The notes under the pieces: model-generated
Seen by the model: only the letters and a program-made list of their open reading frames with translations
Database searches by the model: none
Told to the model about the DNA's origin: nothing
Source of the DNA: Eubacterium sp.
GTDB lineage: Bacteria; Bacillota_A; Clostridia; Lachnospirales; Lachnospiraceae
Reading direction: 5' to 3'
Length of the DNA: 18,096 bases
Assembly (NCBI GenBank): GCA_023663915.1
Contig: JAMPGN010000070.1
Span: forward strand, 1 to 18,096
Translations under genes and position numbers: made by a program
Shown: in pieces, positions 1 through 7,558 of the stretch
Numbering within the stretch: position 1 is the stretch's first letter
Layout of the letters: every line of letters starts with the position of its first letter

Positions 1-1088
1 TTGAAGGTACCGTTATCGATGTGAAACCGGAAGAGATCATTCTCAACATCGGATATAAATCAGATGGTGTTCTTACTAGAAATGAATATACAAATGAACC
101 TAATGTAGATTTGACAACCATTGCCAAGCCCGGCGATACCATGGAAGTGAAAGTGCTCAAGGTAAACGACGGCGAGGGACAAGTTCTCCTTACTTACAAA
201 CGTCTCGCGGCAGACAGGGGCAATAAAAGAATTGAGGAAGCATATAATAACAGGGAAGTGCTCAAGGCGAAGGTTGCACAAGTTCTTGACGGCGGCTTAA
301 GCGTAGTCGTGGAGGAAGTGAGGATATTCATTCCGGCAAGTCTTGTATCCGACACCTATGAGAAAGATCTGAATAAATATGCCGGACAAGAGATTGAATT
401 TGTAATCAGTGAATATAATCCTAAGAGAAGAAGATATATCGGTGACAGGAAACAACTGATTCTGGCTGAGAAAGCTGAATTGCAGAAGAAATTATTTGAG
501 ACGATCAAAGCAGGTGATACGGTAGAGGGAACGGTTAAGAATATAACGGATTTCGGTGCATTTATCGATCTTGGCGGCTGTGACGGACTGCTTCATATTT
601 CAGAGATGTCATGGGGCAGGGTGGAGAATCCGAAGAAAGTATTTAAAGTCGGAGAAGTTGTGAAAGTCCTGATCAAGGAGATCTCAGGAACAAAAATTGC
701 TCTCAGCCTTAAATTTGAAGACAAGAACCCTTGGAAAGACGCCGCAAGTAAATATGCAATCGGCAATGTGGTGACAGGCAAAGTTGCACGTATGACAGAT
801 TTTGGTGCATTCATTGAATTAGAAGCTGGCATTGATGCGCTGCTTCATGTATCGCAGATTTCCAAAGAGCATATTGAGAAACCTGCAGATGTACTTAAAG
901 TAGGCGAGGAGGTGACGGCGAAGGTTGTTGATTTCAATGAGGCAGATAAGAAAATCAGTCTGAGTGTGAAAGCAATGCTTGCCCCAGAACCGGCGGCAGA
1001 GAAAGCCGATGAAGATGCGGACGTTGTTTCCGTAGATATTGAGGCAATGATTTCAAACGAAAATGCCGACGAGGAGACTGAGGCATAA
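1..1088 (+). CDS. S1-domain RNA-binding protein (ribosomal protein S1-like), 5' partial
   Basis: The reading frame is open from the first complete codon (position 3), and the protein already lies inside an S1 domain there (EGTVIDVKPEEIILNIGYKS), so the true start is upstream; the GTG at 21 is internal. The visible part holds the end of one S1 domain and three more: a divergent one (about residues 78-145 counted from the GTG at 21), then two typical ones with the NITDFGAFIDL and RMTDFGAFIEL cores (about 165-232 and 246-318). An acidic tail rich in Glu, Asp and Ala ends it. S1 domains are OB folds that bind single-stranded RNA; proteins of this kind bind mRNA on the ribosome. In many Clostridia this S1 array is the C-terminal half of a fusion with IspH (HMBPP reductase); that is possible here but the N-terminus is outside the window. 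cheR follows after 36 bp. Confidence 0.9.
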   Translation, partial: EGTVIDVKPEEIILNIGYKSDGVLTRNEYTNEPNVDLTTIAKPGDTMEVKVLKVNDGEGQVLLTYKRLAADRGNKRIEEAYNNREVLKAKVAQVLDGGLSVVVEEVRIFIPASLVSDTYEKDLNKYAGQEIEFVISEYNPKRRRYIGDRKQLILAEKAELQKKLFETIKAGDTVEGTVKNITDFGAFIDLGGCDGLLHISEMSWGRVENPKKVFKVGEVVKVLIKEISGTKIALSLKFEDKNPWKDAASKYAIGNVVTGKVARMTDFGAFIELEAGIDALLHVSQISKEHIEKPADVLKVGEEVTAKVVDFNEADKKISLSVKAMLAPEPAAEKADEDADVVSVDIEAMISNENADEETEA

Positions 1089-1124
1089 GAATAAAATAAG
1101 ATAATTTGACAGGCGGTGAAGATT

Positions 1125-1904
1125 ATGGCATATGATTATGAGTATTTTAAAAAGGCGATTTTTGATTTGACTAAGATTGACTTAAATGCTTATAAGGAAA
1201 AGCAGATGAAACGTCGAATCGATACGCTGATTGCAAAGAATAAGGTTGTTGGATATGACAAATATGTAGCGGTTTTAAAATCAGATCGTAACATGTTTGA
1301 TGAGTTTGTAAATTATCTGACGATTAATGTATCTGAATTTTATCGTAACGTTGAACAGTGGAGACTGCTGGATAAGGATATTTTTCCGGATCTGATTAAA
1401 CGTTACGGCAATAACCTTAAGATCTGGAGTGCGGCTTGCTCCACAGGTGATGAACCTTATTCACTTGTAATGGCGCTTTCTAAGCATCTGCCGTTGAATC
1501 AGATCAAGATTTATGCGACGGATTTGGATAAGCAGGTGATTGCCAAGGCAAAATCGGGATTATATTCCGAGAAGAGTATTGCCGGCGTTCCTGATGATTT
1601 AAAGAAGAAATTCTTTACAAAGATCGGACCTTCTTATCAGATATCAAATGATGTGAAGGCGAGAGTTGAATTTAAGGAGCACAATCTGTTAAAGGATACA
1701 TACCCGACGGACTATCATTTGATTGTGTGTCGTAATGTGCTCATTTATTTTACGGAAGAAGCGAAAGATGAAGTTTTCCGTAAGTTCCAGAAGAGCCTTA
1801 AACCGGGCGGATATCTTTTTATCGGAAGCACGGAGCAGATCATCAATCACAAGGATGTTGGTTTCGAGAGAAAGAACTCTTTCTTCTATCAGAAACCGAT
1901 GTAA
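1125..1904 (+). CDS. cheR: CheR-family chemoreceptor glutamate methyltransferase
   Basis: This 259-residue protein has the two-part CheR layout: an N-terminal helical domain (about 1-65) with a basic segment, and a SAM-dependent methyltransferase domain. Visible motifs are LTINVSEFYRN (65-75), the SAM-binding loop IWSAACSTGDEPYS (100-113), the acidic IYATDLD (129-135), the CRNVLIYF block and the late LKPGGYLFIGSTE segment. CheR methylates glutamates of methyl-accepting chemotaxis proteins and so sets adaptation in the cytoplasm. The start at ATG 1125 is preferred because AGGCGG (1111-1116) sits 8 bp before it; the in-frame GTG at 1116 overlaps that site. No other chemotaxis gene is visible nearby, so it is an orphan cheR, probably co-transcribed with the S1 gene 36 bp upstream. 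Methylation of a non-chemotaxis target cannot be excluded. Confidence 0.92.
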   Translation: MAYDYEYFKKAIFDLTKIDLNAYKEKQMKRRIDTLIAKNKVVGYDKYVAVLKSDRNMFDEFVNYLTINVSEFYRNVEQWRLLDKDIFPDLIKRYGNNLKIWSAACSTGDEPYSLVMALSKHLPLNQIKIYATDLDKQVIAKAKSGLYSEKSIAGVPDDLKKKFFTKIGPSYQISNDVKARVEFKEHNLLKDTYPTDYHLIVCRNVLIYFTEEAKDEVFRKFQKSLKPGGYLFIGSTEQIINHKDVGFERKNSFFYQKPM

Positions 1905-1917
1905 ATGCTAAAACAAG

Positions 1918-1950
1918 AGAGCAGGTCAGTTCACACGACCTGCTCTTTCT
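1918..1950 (+). terminator. Rho-independent terminator after cheR
   Basis: A perfect 10-bp stem, AGAGCAGGTC (1918-1927) with GACCTGCTCT (1937-1946), has a 9-base loop and is followed by TTCTTC. The T run is broken by a C. It lies 14 bp after the cheR stop and would end the S1-cheR transcript. Confidence 0.75.
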
Positions 1951-1954
1951 TCGA

Positions 1955-2004
1955 GTTTGCGAAGCGCAAGCAAGCGAATCCCGCAAACGAGCGCTAGCTC
2001 GTTT
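1955..2004. terminator. Clustered stem-loops between convergent genes
   Basis: GTTTGCG (1955-1961) can pair with CGCAAAC (1982-1988), and AAACGAGC (1985-1992) pairs perfectly with GCTCGTTT (1997-2004) around a GCTA loop. TTGCG/CGCAA (1957-1969) is a third, competing stem. The right arm of the second stem reaches the TAA stop of the reverse-strand exonuclease. It probably acts as a terminator for that gene and as a backup for cheR. It also looks like a palindromic intergenic repeat, but no second copy is visible in the window. Confidence 0.45.
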
Positions 2005-3107
2005 TAGTATGTTTTCGCCATTCTCCCCAAAAGATATTGTGCATATCGTGAGAATAATTTCCGGTCTTTCTTGAGTTCATCCGTCAGCTCAAAGAACAGG
2101 TCTTTACTCTTATAATCTCTCTTAAAGAAAGGCTCCATGAAAATATCCCATTGCGGAAGATAAGTAGAATATTTGCGCGTATAACATGTGGCGGCAGTTG
2201 CCTGCACACGGTGTTCCTTGTCCACGAAAGCCGCCACGGATTTGTGGAGCGCTACATCCTCTTTGGGGAGATAATAGTAGTCCTTATAATTGGAATAGAA
2301 ATACTTCATTTCTTCTTCGTAGACGGGAACTTTGAGGATTCCTTCATCTGCCTCGCCGCTGAAATAACACCCGTTTGACAAGTTGGCGATCGTGAGCGGA
2401 AGCGGGGTGGGAAGCTCTAATTTCATTAAAAGTTCCTGCCTGTCATGCCCGTGATAATCGACATAACGGTTGGACTGTACCTTCTTGGCACGGAGCGGAC
2501 TGTTAAACAGGTCGTAAAAGGCAAGAAGCGGCAGTATCTGCAGCATACCTTTCATGTCGTCGCTATTGTGAAGGAGAAGGAGACGGCATATTTCTTCGTG
2601 AGGATTCTTGACATATTCATGATAGAATCCGATCAGCTCCCCGCCGTTATAGATGTCTTCACGGTCGATGCCAAGTAGCCCTTCCAAGGTTTTCTGCTTG
2701 CAGTTGGGCGTGTGCAGGAAAAATTTATAGGGAGAGATACGCCTGTAGATGTCAATTCCCTCAAATTTATCGAAATTGTAAGGCAGTTTATACATCTCGC
2801 ACTTCTGCACCAGATAGGGAAGGTCGAAATTGTTGCCGTTAAAGTGGATCAGATGGGTAAAATCCGCTGCAAACGGGAAGAAGTCTTCTAGCAATGCTCG
2901 CTCATCCCCATAGTTTTGCGCAAACCATTGTCTGATATGCCAGCAGCCGGAATCATAGTAGGCAGCCCCGATCAGATAGAGAGAGGAGTTCTTGGCGGTA
3001 AAGCCTGTCGTCTCAATGTCGATAAACAGCAGTTTATCGAGCGGTGCGATCCTTTCTAAAGGGTATTGTATTGTAAAATTGTCTAAGGTCTGGTTAATTG
3101 TTCGCAT
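2004..3107 (-). CDS. Ribonuclease H-like DEDD 3'-5' exonuclease, YprB type
   Basis: The 367-residue protein carries an RNase H-like exonuclease fold in its first half. LLFIDIETTGF (26-36) gives the DxE metal ligands D30 and E32, HFNGNNFDLPYL (88-99) gives D95, and HNSDDMKGM (180-188) is the third exonuclease motif with D184. In that motif a His stands where the DEDDy consensus has Tyr. These four acidic residues bind two metal ions for 3'-5' removal of nucleotides; the natural substrate is unknown. The region after about 200 has no motif I can name, and no helicase domain is attached, unlike some relatives. The start at 3107 is chosen because GGGAG lies 7-8 bases before it; the open frame runs back 39 more codons, but that part is low-complexity AT-rich sequence. 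The gene stands alone, divergent from rnfC. Confidence 0.82.
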   Translation of the reverse strand: MRTINQTLDNFTIQYPLERIAPLDKLLFIDIETTGFTAKNSSLYLIGAAYYDSGCWHIRQWFAQNYGDERALLEDFFPFAADFTHLIHFNGNNFDLPYLVQKCEMYKLPYNFDKFEGIDIYRRISPYKFFLHTPNCKQKTLEGLLGIDREDIYNGGELIGFYHEYVKNPHEEICRLLLLHNSDDMKGMLQILPLLAFYDLFNSPLRAKKVQSNRYVDYHGHDRQELLMKLELPTPLPLTIANLSNGCYFSGEADEGILKVPVYEEEMKYFYSNYKDYYYLPKEDVALHKSVAAFVDKEHRVQATAATCYTRKYSTYLPQWDIFMEPFFKRDYKSKDLFFELTDELKKDRKLFSRYAQYLLGRMAKTY

Positions 3108-3214
3108 AATGTTCTCCCACTGCAAATAACTTAGGTATATACTAACATATTTTTTGAAATAACAGTAGTTTTTTTCGTCGAAAAATAGTATATTTAATAT
3201 TAGGTTGAAACAGA

Positions 3215-3229
3215 TGAGAATCATTCCCG
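3215..3229 (+). promoter_or_regulatory. Possible Fur-like box upstream of rnfC
   Basis: TGAGAATCATTCCCG matches the 7-1-7 Fur consensus TGATAATNATTATCA at 10 of 14 informative positions, the right half being weak. It sits in the 203-bp gap between the exonuclease and rnfC, just after TTGAAA (3205-3210). No convincing sigma-A promoter could be placed: TATATG (3231-3236) is 20 bases from that -35. Iron control would suit the iron-sulfur-rich Rnf complex, but this is a weak visual match. Confidence 0.22.
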
Positions 3230-3310
3230 TTATATGGAACGATATGCACGGTCAAACCGGGTGGTTACATAGGGGAATCGATCATACTATATGGAAAGAG
3301 GGGCGAAGGA

Positions 3311-4627
3311 ATGGCAAGAAGAACATTTCAAGGCGGTATTCATCCTTATGACGGTAAAGAACTGTCGAAGGATAAGCCTATCAAGGCAGTACTGCCAAAA
3401 GGTGATCTGGTATATCCGTTGTCACAACATATCGGGGCACCGGCAAAACCGATCGTGCAGAAGGGAGATCATGTGCTGACCGGACAGAAAATCGCGGAGG
3501 CGGGCGGTTTCGTGTCTGCACCGATCTATGCGACCGTGTCGGGTATGGTCAAGTCGATCGAACCAAGGCGCGTAGTTACCGGCGACAATGTGATGAGCAT
3601 TATCGTTGAGAATGACGGATTGTACGAAGAAGTGGAATATCCGGAAGTAAAGCCTTTGGAGGAGATGTCGAAAACAGAGATCATTGAGAGAATCAAGGAA
3701 GCCGGAATCGTTGGCATGGGCGGTGCGGGATTCCCGACATTTATCAAACTTTCCCCCAAAGAGCCGGATAAGATCGATTATGTGATTGCCAACTGTGCGG
3801 AGTGTGAGCCGTATCTGACATCCGATTACAGGAGGATGATCGAAGAACCGGAGAAACTGATCAAGGGACTGAAGGTGTCTTTGCAGCTTTTTGACAATGC
3901 GAGAGGCATACTGGCTGTCGAAGATAACAAACCGGATTGTATAGAGCTGTTGAAGGATCTCACGAAAGATGAGCCGCGCATTAGCGTCAAGGCATTGAAG
4001 ACGAAATATCCGCAAGGTGCAGAGAGACAGATTATTTACGCCACGACAGGAAGGGCAATCAACTCGTCGATGCTTCCGGCAGATGCAGGATGTGTGGTCA
4101 ACAATGTGGACACGATCGTTGCGATCTACCATGCAATCTATGAGGGGAAACCGCTCATGAACCGTATTGTGACGGTGACAGGCGATGCGGTGGCTGACCC
4201 GCGTAATTTTATCGTGCGGATTGGCACGAATTACCATGAACTGATCGAGGAGGCGGGCGGTTTTAAGAAAGATCCTGTGAAGATCGTCTCCGGCGGGCCG
4301 ATGATGGGATTTGCTATTTTCGACCTTGATGTTCCGACGACGAAGACGGCATCCGCGCTTCTCTGTTTAACGGAAGATGATGTATCCCGGATGGAGCCGA
4401 GCGCGTGTATCAAATGCGGAAGATGCGTCGAGGCTTGTCCGAGCCGCCTTGTACCGAACAAATTGGCGGTCTATGCACAGAATTACGCGGAAGAAGAGTT
4501 CCTGGCACTCGACGGCCTTGAATGTGTCGAGTGCGGATGCTGTAGTTTTGTCTGCCCGGCGAAACGACCGTTGACACAGTCGATCAAGTCCATGCGTAAG
4601 ATACAGCTTGCGAAGAAGAAAAAGTAG
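3311..4627 (+). CDS. rnfC: RnfC, iron-sulfur and NADH-site subunit of the Rnf complex
   Basis: This 438-residue peripheral subunit faces the cytoplasm and is the presumed NAD(H) site of the ferredoxin:NAD+ oxidoreductase. From the N-terminus it shows the RnfC barrel-sandwich region (SAPIYATVSG, 69-78), then a Complex I 51-kDa-like nucleotide domain with the glycine-rich loop GMGGAGFPT (135-143) and NCAECEPYLTSD (161-172). Two ferredoxin-type [4Fe-4S] motifs end it: C366-X2-C369-X2-C372-X3-C376P and C405-X2-C408-X2-C411-X3-C415P. It is near the short end for the family and lacks the long Ala/Lys-rich tail seen in gammaproteobacterial RnfC. The ATG at 3311 follows AGAGGGG by about 7 bases. It opens the operon, and rnfD begins 24 bp downstream. 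A long reverse-strand frame across it is a shadow. Confidence 0.97.
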   Translation: MARRTFQGGIHPYDGKELSKDKPIKAVLPKGDLVYPLSQHIGAPAKPIVQKGDHVLTGQKIAEAGGFVSAPIYATVSGMVKSIEPRRVVTGDNVMSIIVENDGLYEEVEYPEVKPLEEMSKTEIIERIKEAGIVGMGGAGFPTFIKLSPKEPDKIDYVIANCAECEPYLTSDYRRMIEEPEKLIKGLKVSLQLFDNARGILAVEDNKPDCIELLKDLTKDEPRISVKALKTKYPQGAERQIIYATTGRAINSSMLPADAGCVVNNVDTIVAIYHAIYEGKPLMNRIVTVTGDAVADPRNFIVRIGTNYHELIEEAGGFKKDPVKIVSGGPMMGFAIFDLDVPTTKTASALLCLTEDDVSRMEPSACIKCGRCVEACPSRLVPNKLAVYAQNYAEEEFLALDGLECVECGCCSFVCPAKRPLTQSIKSMRKIQLAKKKK

Positions 4628-4651
4628 GAAGAAAGGAGCACAGACAAAGAT

Positions 4652-5584
4652 ATGAGTGATTTCATGAAAGTATCTTCCAATCCCCATGTCAGATCCAAAA
4701 CAGGAACGAGTAATATCATGTTAGCTGTAGTGATCGCCCTTCTTCCGGCAGCGGGATTCGGTATTTATAATTTCGGTCTAAAAGCGCTTATTACGATTGT
4801 GATCACGATTGCGAGCACGGTGCTGACCGAGTTTGTTTTTGAAAAGATATGTAGGCAGAAAGTAACAATCGGGGATTACTCGGCGGTGGTGACAGGTTTA
4901 CTGTTGGCGTTGAATCTTCCGGTATCTGCTCCATGGTGGATCGGTGTAGTGGGCGGTGTGTTTGCGATTCTGGTTGTCAAGATGTTATTTGGAGGGCTTG
5001 GTCAGAATTTTATGAATCCGGCACTCGGAGCGAGATGTTTTCTGTTGATTTCTTTTACGTCCATCATGACAAATTTTGACTGTGATGCTTACACGGGGGC
5101 AACCCCGCTTGCCGATTTAAAGAGCGGCGCACAGGTCAACATTTTAAATATGGTAATTGGAAAGACAGCGGGAACGATCGGCGAGACTTCCATGATTGCG
5201 ATTGTGGTCGGCGCATGTTTCCTCATTCTGATGGGTGTGATCGATCTCCGTATTCCCGGAAGTTACATAATGAGTTTTGTAATTTTTATCAGTATATTTG
5301 GCGGACATGGTCTGGATGCAGCATATATCTCTGCACATTTGGCGGGCGGCGGCCTGATGCTCGGCGCGTTCTTTATGGCGACAGACTATGTGACCAGACC
5401 GATCACGAAGAACGGGCAGTATCTTTTTGGTATACTGCTTGGCATTCTAACGGGAATCTTCCGTCTGTTCGGACCTTCCTCAGAGGGAGTGTCCTATGCG
5501 ATTATCATCGGCAATCTGCTGGTGCCGTTGATTGAGAAGGTCACTCTTCCGAAAGCATTTGGTAAAGGAGGAGAGAAGGCATGA
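4652..5584 (+). CDS. rnfD: RnfD, membrane flavoprotein subunit of the Rnf complex
   Basis: This is a 310-residue polytopic membrane protein, the NqrB homologue of the Rnf complex, involved in ion translocation. Several hydrophobic helices are evident, the first at about 23-45. The covalent FMN site is visible as DAYTGATPLADL, with Thr151 in the (S/T)GAT-P-L motif that ApbE enzymes flavinylate. C-terminal hydrophobic stretches include ATDYVTRPITKNGQYLFG, typical of the NqrB/RnfD family. AAGGAG upstream lies about 13 bases from the ATG at 4652, a little far; an ATG at 4664 is a possible alternative but has no better site. The stop overlaps the rnfG start as ATGA, implying translational coupling. 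Nothing seen here decides between Na+ and H+ as the coupling ion. Confidence 0.97.
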   Translation: MSDFMKVSSNPHVRSKTGTSNIMLAVVIALLPAAGFGIYNFGLKALITIVITIASTVLTEFVFEKICRQKVTIGDYSAVVTGLLLALNLPVSAPWWIGVVGGVFAILVVKMLFGGLGQNFMNPALGARCFLLISFTSIMTNFDCDAYTGATPLADLKSGAQVNILNMVIGKTAGTIGETSMIAIVVGACFLILMGVIDLRIPGSYIMSFVIFISIFGGHGLDAAYISAHLAGGGLMLGAFFMATDYVTRPITKNGQYLFGILLGILTGIFRLFGPSSEGVSYAIIIGNLLVPLIEKVTLPKAFGKGGEKA

Positions 5585-6189
5585 AAGAAATGATGAAGAA
5601 CACAGGGATCATGCTGGCGATTACGATCGTTGCCGGCTTGGTGTTAGGGTTCGTGTACCAGATCACGAAGGAGCCGATTGCACAACAGGAGGCGAAAGCG
5701 AAGCAGGAGGCATGCCAGGAGGTTTTTCAGGATGCGGCATCTTTTGGACTGATTGGATTGGAGCCGATCGATGTAGCTGAATGGGATGCGGAAGGATACG
5801 GGCAAGAGAGTATCGATGAAGTCATGGAAGCAAAGGATGCTTCGGGCAATTTGCTTGGCTATGTGATTACTGTGACGACGAAGGAAGGATATGGTGGAGA
5901 TATACAGTTTTCCATCGGCATTCGTATGGATGGAACCGTAAACGGTATGTCGATCTTGTCCATTTCAGAGACAGCCGGGCTTGGTATGCGGGCGGAGGAA
6001 GTGCTGAAACCGCAGTTTGCCGGGAAACAGGCGGCAAAGTTTGAGTATACCAAGAGCGGAGCGATATCAGACAGCCAGATCGACGCGATCTCCGGTGCGA
6101 CGATCACCACGAATGCAGTGACCAATGGAGTCAATGCAGGATTATACTATTTCCAGACAAAATTAGGAGGAGGTAGCGGGAATGAATAG
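5581..6189 (+). CDS. rnfG: RnfG, FMN-carrying subunit of the Rnf complex
   Basis: This 202-residue protein is the NqrC homologue. One N-terminal transmembrane helix (about 9-27) anchors an extracytoplasmic FMN-binding domain. The flavinylation motif is S171-G-A-T-I-T176 in DAISGATITTNAV; in this family the last Thr of SGA(T/S)xT, here Thr176, receives FMN by a phosphoester bond. It also shows the FMN-domain block ETAGLGMRAEEV. The start codon overlaps the rnfD stop by 4 bp, and the gene overlaps rnfE by 8 bp, so all three are translated from one message. The matching transferase, ApbE, is encoded convergently at 9464-10462. Confidence 0.96.
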   Translation: MKEMMKNTGIMLAITIVAGLVLGFVYQITKEPIAQQEAKAKQEACQEVFQDAASFGLIGLEPIDVAEWDAEGYGQESIDEVMEAKDASGNLLGYVITVTTKEGYGGDIQFSIGIRMDGTVNGMSILSISETAGLGMRAEEVLKPQFAGKQAAKFEYTKSGAISDSQIDAISGATITTNAVTNGVNAGLYYFQTKLGGGSGNE

Positions 6190-6898
6190 TGCAAAAGAAC
6201 GTCTTATCAACGGCATTGTGAAGGAAAACCCGACTTTCGTGCTGATGCTTGGTATGTGTCCCACATTAGCGGTCACGACTTCGGCAATCAACGGATTGGG
6301 TATGGGACTCACGACGATGGTTGTGCTTGCGCTGAGCAATGTTTTTATTTCCCTTCTTAGAAATATTATACCGGATAAAGTGCGTATTCCGGCATTTATC
6401 GTAATCATTGCATCTTTTGTCACGGTAGTGGAATTATTGTTACAGGGTTTCATTCCGTTTCTGTATGATGCGTTGGGAATCTATATTCCGCTGATTGTCG
6501 TAAACTGTATTATTTTAGGGCGTGCGGAGGCATATGCTTATAAGAATCCCGTCATCCCTTCGCTGTTTGATGGAATTGGTATGGGGCTTGGATTTTCGGT
6601 GGCACTTACCTGTATCGGCGCGGTGCGTGAACTGTTAGGCGCGGGGGAGATATTCGGTATTCATGTGATGCCGGACAGTTTTGTCCCGGTGAGTATCTTT
6701 ATCATGGCGCCCGGCGCATTCTTTGTGCTGGCGACGCTGACGGCGATTCAGAATAAAATCAAGATAAATGGTGAGAAGAAGGGCAAGGATATGTCCAAGA
6801 TCCAGTCCGGCTGCAATTCGGAATGCATGAACTGTTCCGACAGTGGATGTGCCCACAGACTCTATGATGAGAAAGCAGCAAAGGAGGGTGAAAAATAA
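6182..6898 (+). CDS. rnfE: RnfE, membrane subunit of the Rnf complex with Cys-rich tail
   Basis: This 238-residue polytopic subunit is homologous to NqrD and to its own partner RnfA. Membrane helices fill residues 18-190. Cys26 in GMCPTLAVTT and Cys109 in VNCIILGRAEA match the family cysteines that help hold an intramembrane [2Fe-2S] cluster shared with RnfA. After the last helix a soluble tail (about 191-238) adds four cysteines in CNSECMNCSDSGC (C211, C215, C218, C223), which many Rnf/Nqr members lack; it could bind a metal or an iron-sulfur cluster. Start: GGAGG ends about 8 bases before ATG 6182, inside the end of rnfG. The stop overlaps the rnfA start by one base (TAATG). Confidence 0.95.
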   Translation: MNSAKERLINGIVKENPTFVLMLGMCPTLAVTTSAINGLGMGLTTMVVLALSNVFISLLRNIIPDKVRIPAFIVIIASFVTVVELLLQGFIPFLYDALGIYIPLIVVNCIILGRAEAYAYKNPVIPSLFDGIGMGLGFSVALTCIGAVRELLGAGEIFGIHVMPDSFVPVSIFIMAPGAFFVLATLTAIQNKIKINGEKKGKDMSKIQSGCNSECMNCSDSGCAHRLYDEKAAKEGEK

Positions 6899-7476
6899 TG
6901 GTAAAAGATTTACTGGTAATTTTGATCGCATCCTCGTTGGTAAATAATGTAGTCTTGAGTCAGTTTCTCGGCTTGTGCCCGTTTCTTGGCGTATCCAAGA
7001 AGACCGAGACGGCAACAGGTATGGGAGTAGCTGTTATATTTGTCATCACGCTTGCCTCGGCGGTGGCTGGTGTGATTTATAAGTATATACTAGTGCCTTT
7101 GAACATTACTTATTTACAGACCATCGTATTTATCCTTGTCATAGCGGCGTTGGTACAGTTTGTGGAGATGTTTTTAAAGAAGTTTATTCCTTCTTTGTAT
7201 CAGTCGTTGGGCGTATATCTGCCGTTAATCACGACCAACTGTGCGGTGCTTGGCGTGGCGCTCACCAATGTGCAGAAGAGTTATGGCATCGTGACCGGAA
7301 TCGTGAACGGGTTTGCAACAGCAGTCGGGTTTACGATCTCGATTGTGATTCTGGCAGGTATTCGGGAAAAGATGGCCTACAATGACATACCGGAATCCTT
7401 CAAAGGTATGCCGATTGTCCTTGTCACGGCGGGACTGATGGCAATCGCTTTCTGTGGATTCTCCGGACTGCTCTAA
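6898..7476 (+). CDS. rnfA: RnfA, membrane subunit of the Rnf complex
   Basis: This 192-residue, almost wholly hydrophobic protein is the NqrE homologue, with about six membrane helices and the usual family length. Cys27 in GLCPFLGVS and Cys115 in TTNCAVLGV are the conserved cysteines that, with the RnfE pair, coordinate the [2Fe-2S] cluster in the middle of the membrane. That cluster passes electrons across the membrane between the flavin sites and the RnfB iron-sulfur centres. AAGGAGGGTG precedes the ATG at 6898 within the rnfE end, and the one-base overlap suggests coupling. An 82-bp gap, the longest inside the operon, separates it from rnfB. Confidence 0.96.
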   Translation: MVKDLLVILIASSLVNNVVLSQFLGLCPFLGVSKKTETATGMGVAVIFVITLASAVAGVIYKYILVPLNITYLQTIVFILVIAALVQFVEMFLKKFIPSLYQSLGVYLPLITTNCAVLGVALTNVQKSYGIVTGIVNGFATAVGFTISIVILAGIREKMAYNDIPESFKGMPIVLVTAGLMAIAFCGFSGLL

Positions 7477-7558
7477 ATGGACGGGACTCGTTTCAGGGAA
7501 TGCTTTGTATTCTGCTTAAATGGTTTACGTTATCGCGATGAATAAGGATGGTGGAAAT

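Noticed and set aside
3108..3224. Longer N-terminus for the reverse-strand exonuclease
   Set aside because: The added residues are AT-driven (Phe, Tyr, Ile, Lys, Asn), and the GGGAG site supports the start at 3107.
3262..3290. Promoter TGGTTA-N17-TACTAT just before rnfC
   Set aside because: Both boxes are poor, and the start point would fall on the ribosome site.
3422..4237. Long reverse-strand open frame of 271 codons across rnfC
   Set aside because: It lies wholly inside rnfC, whose product has clear domains and cluster motifs. The reverse product is rich in His, Arg and Cys with no family pattern, as expected of a codon-bias shadow.
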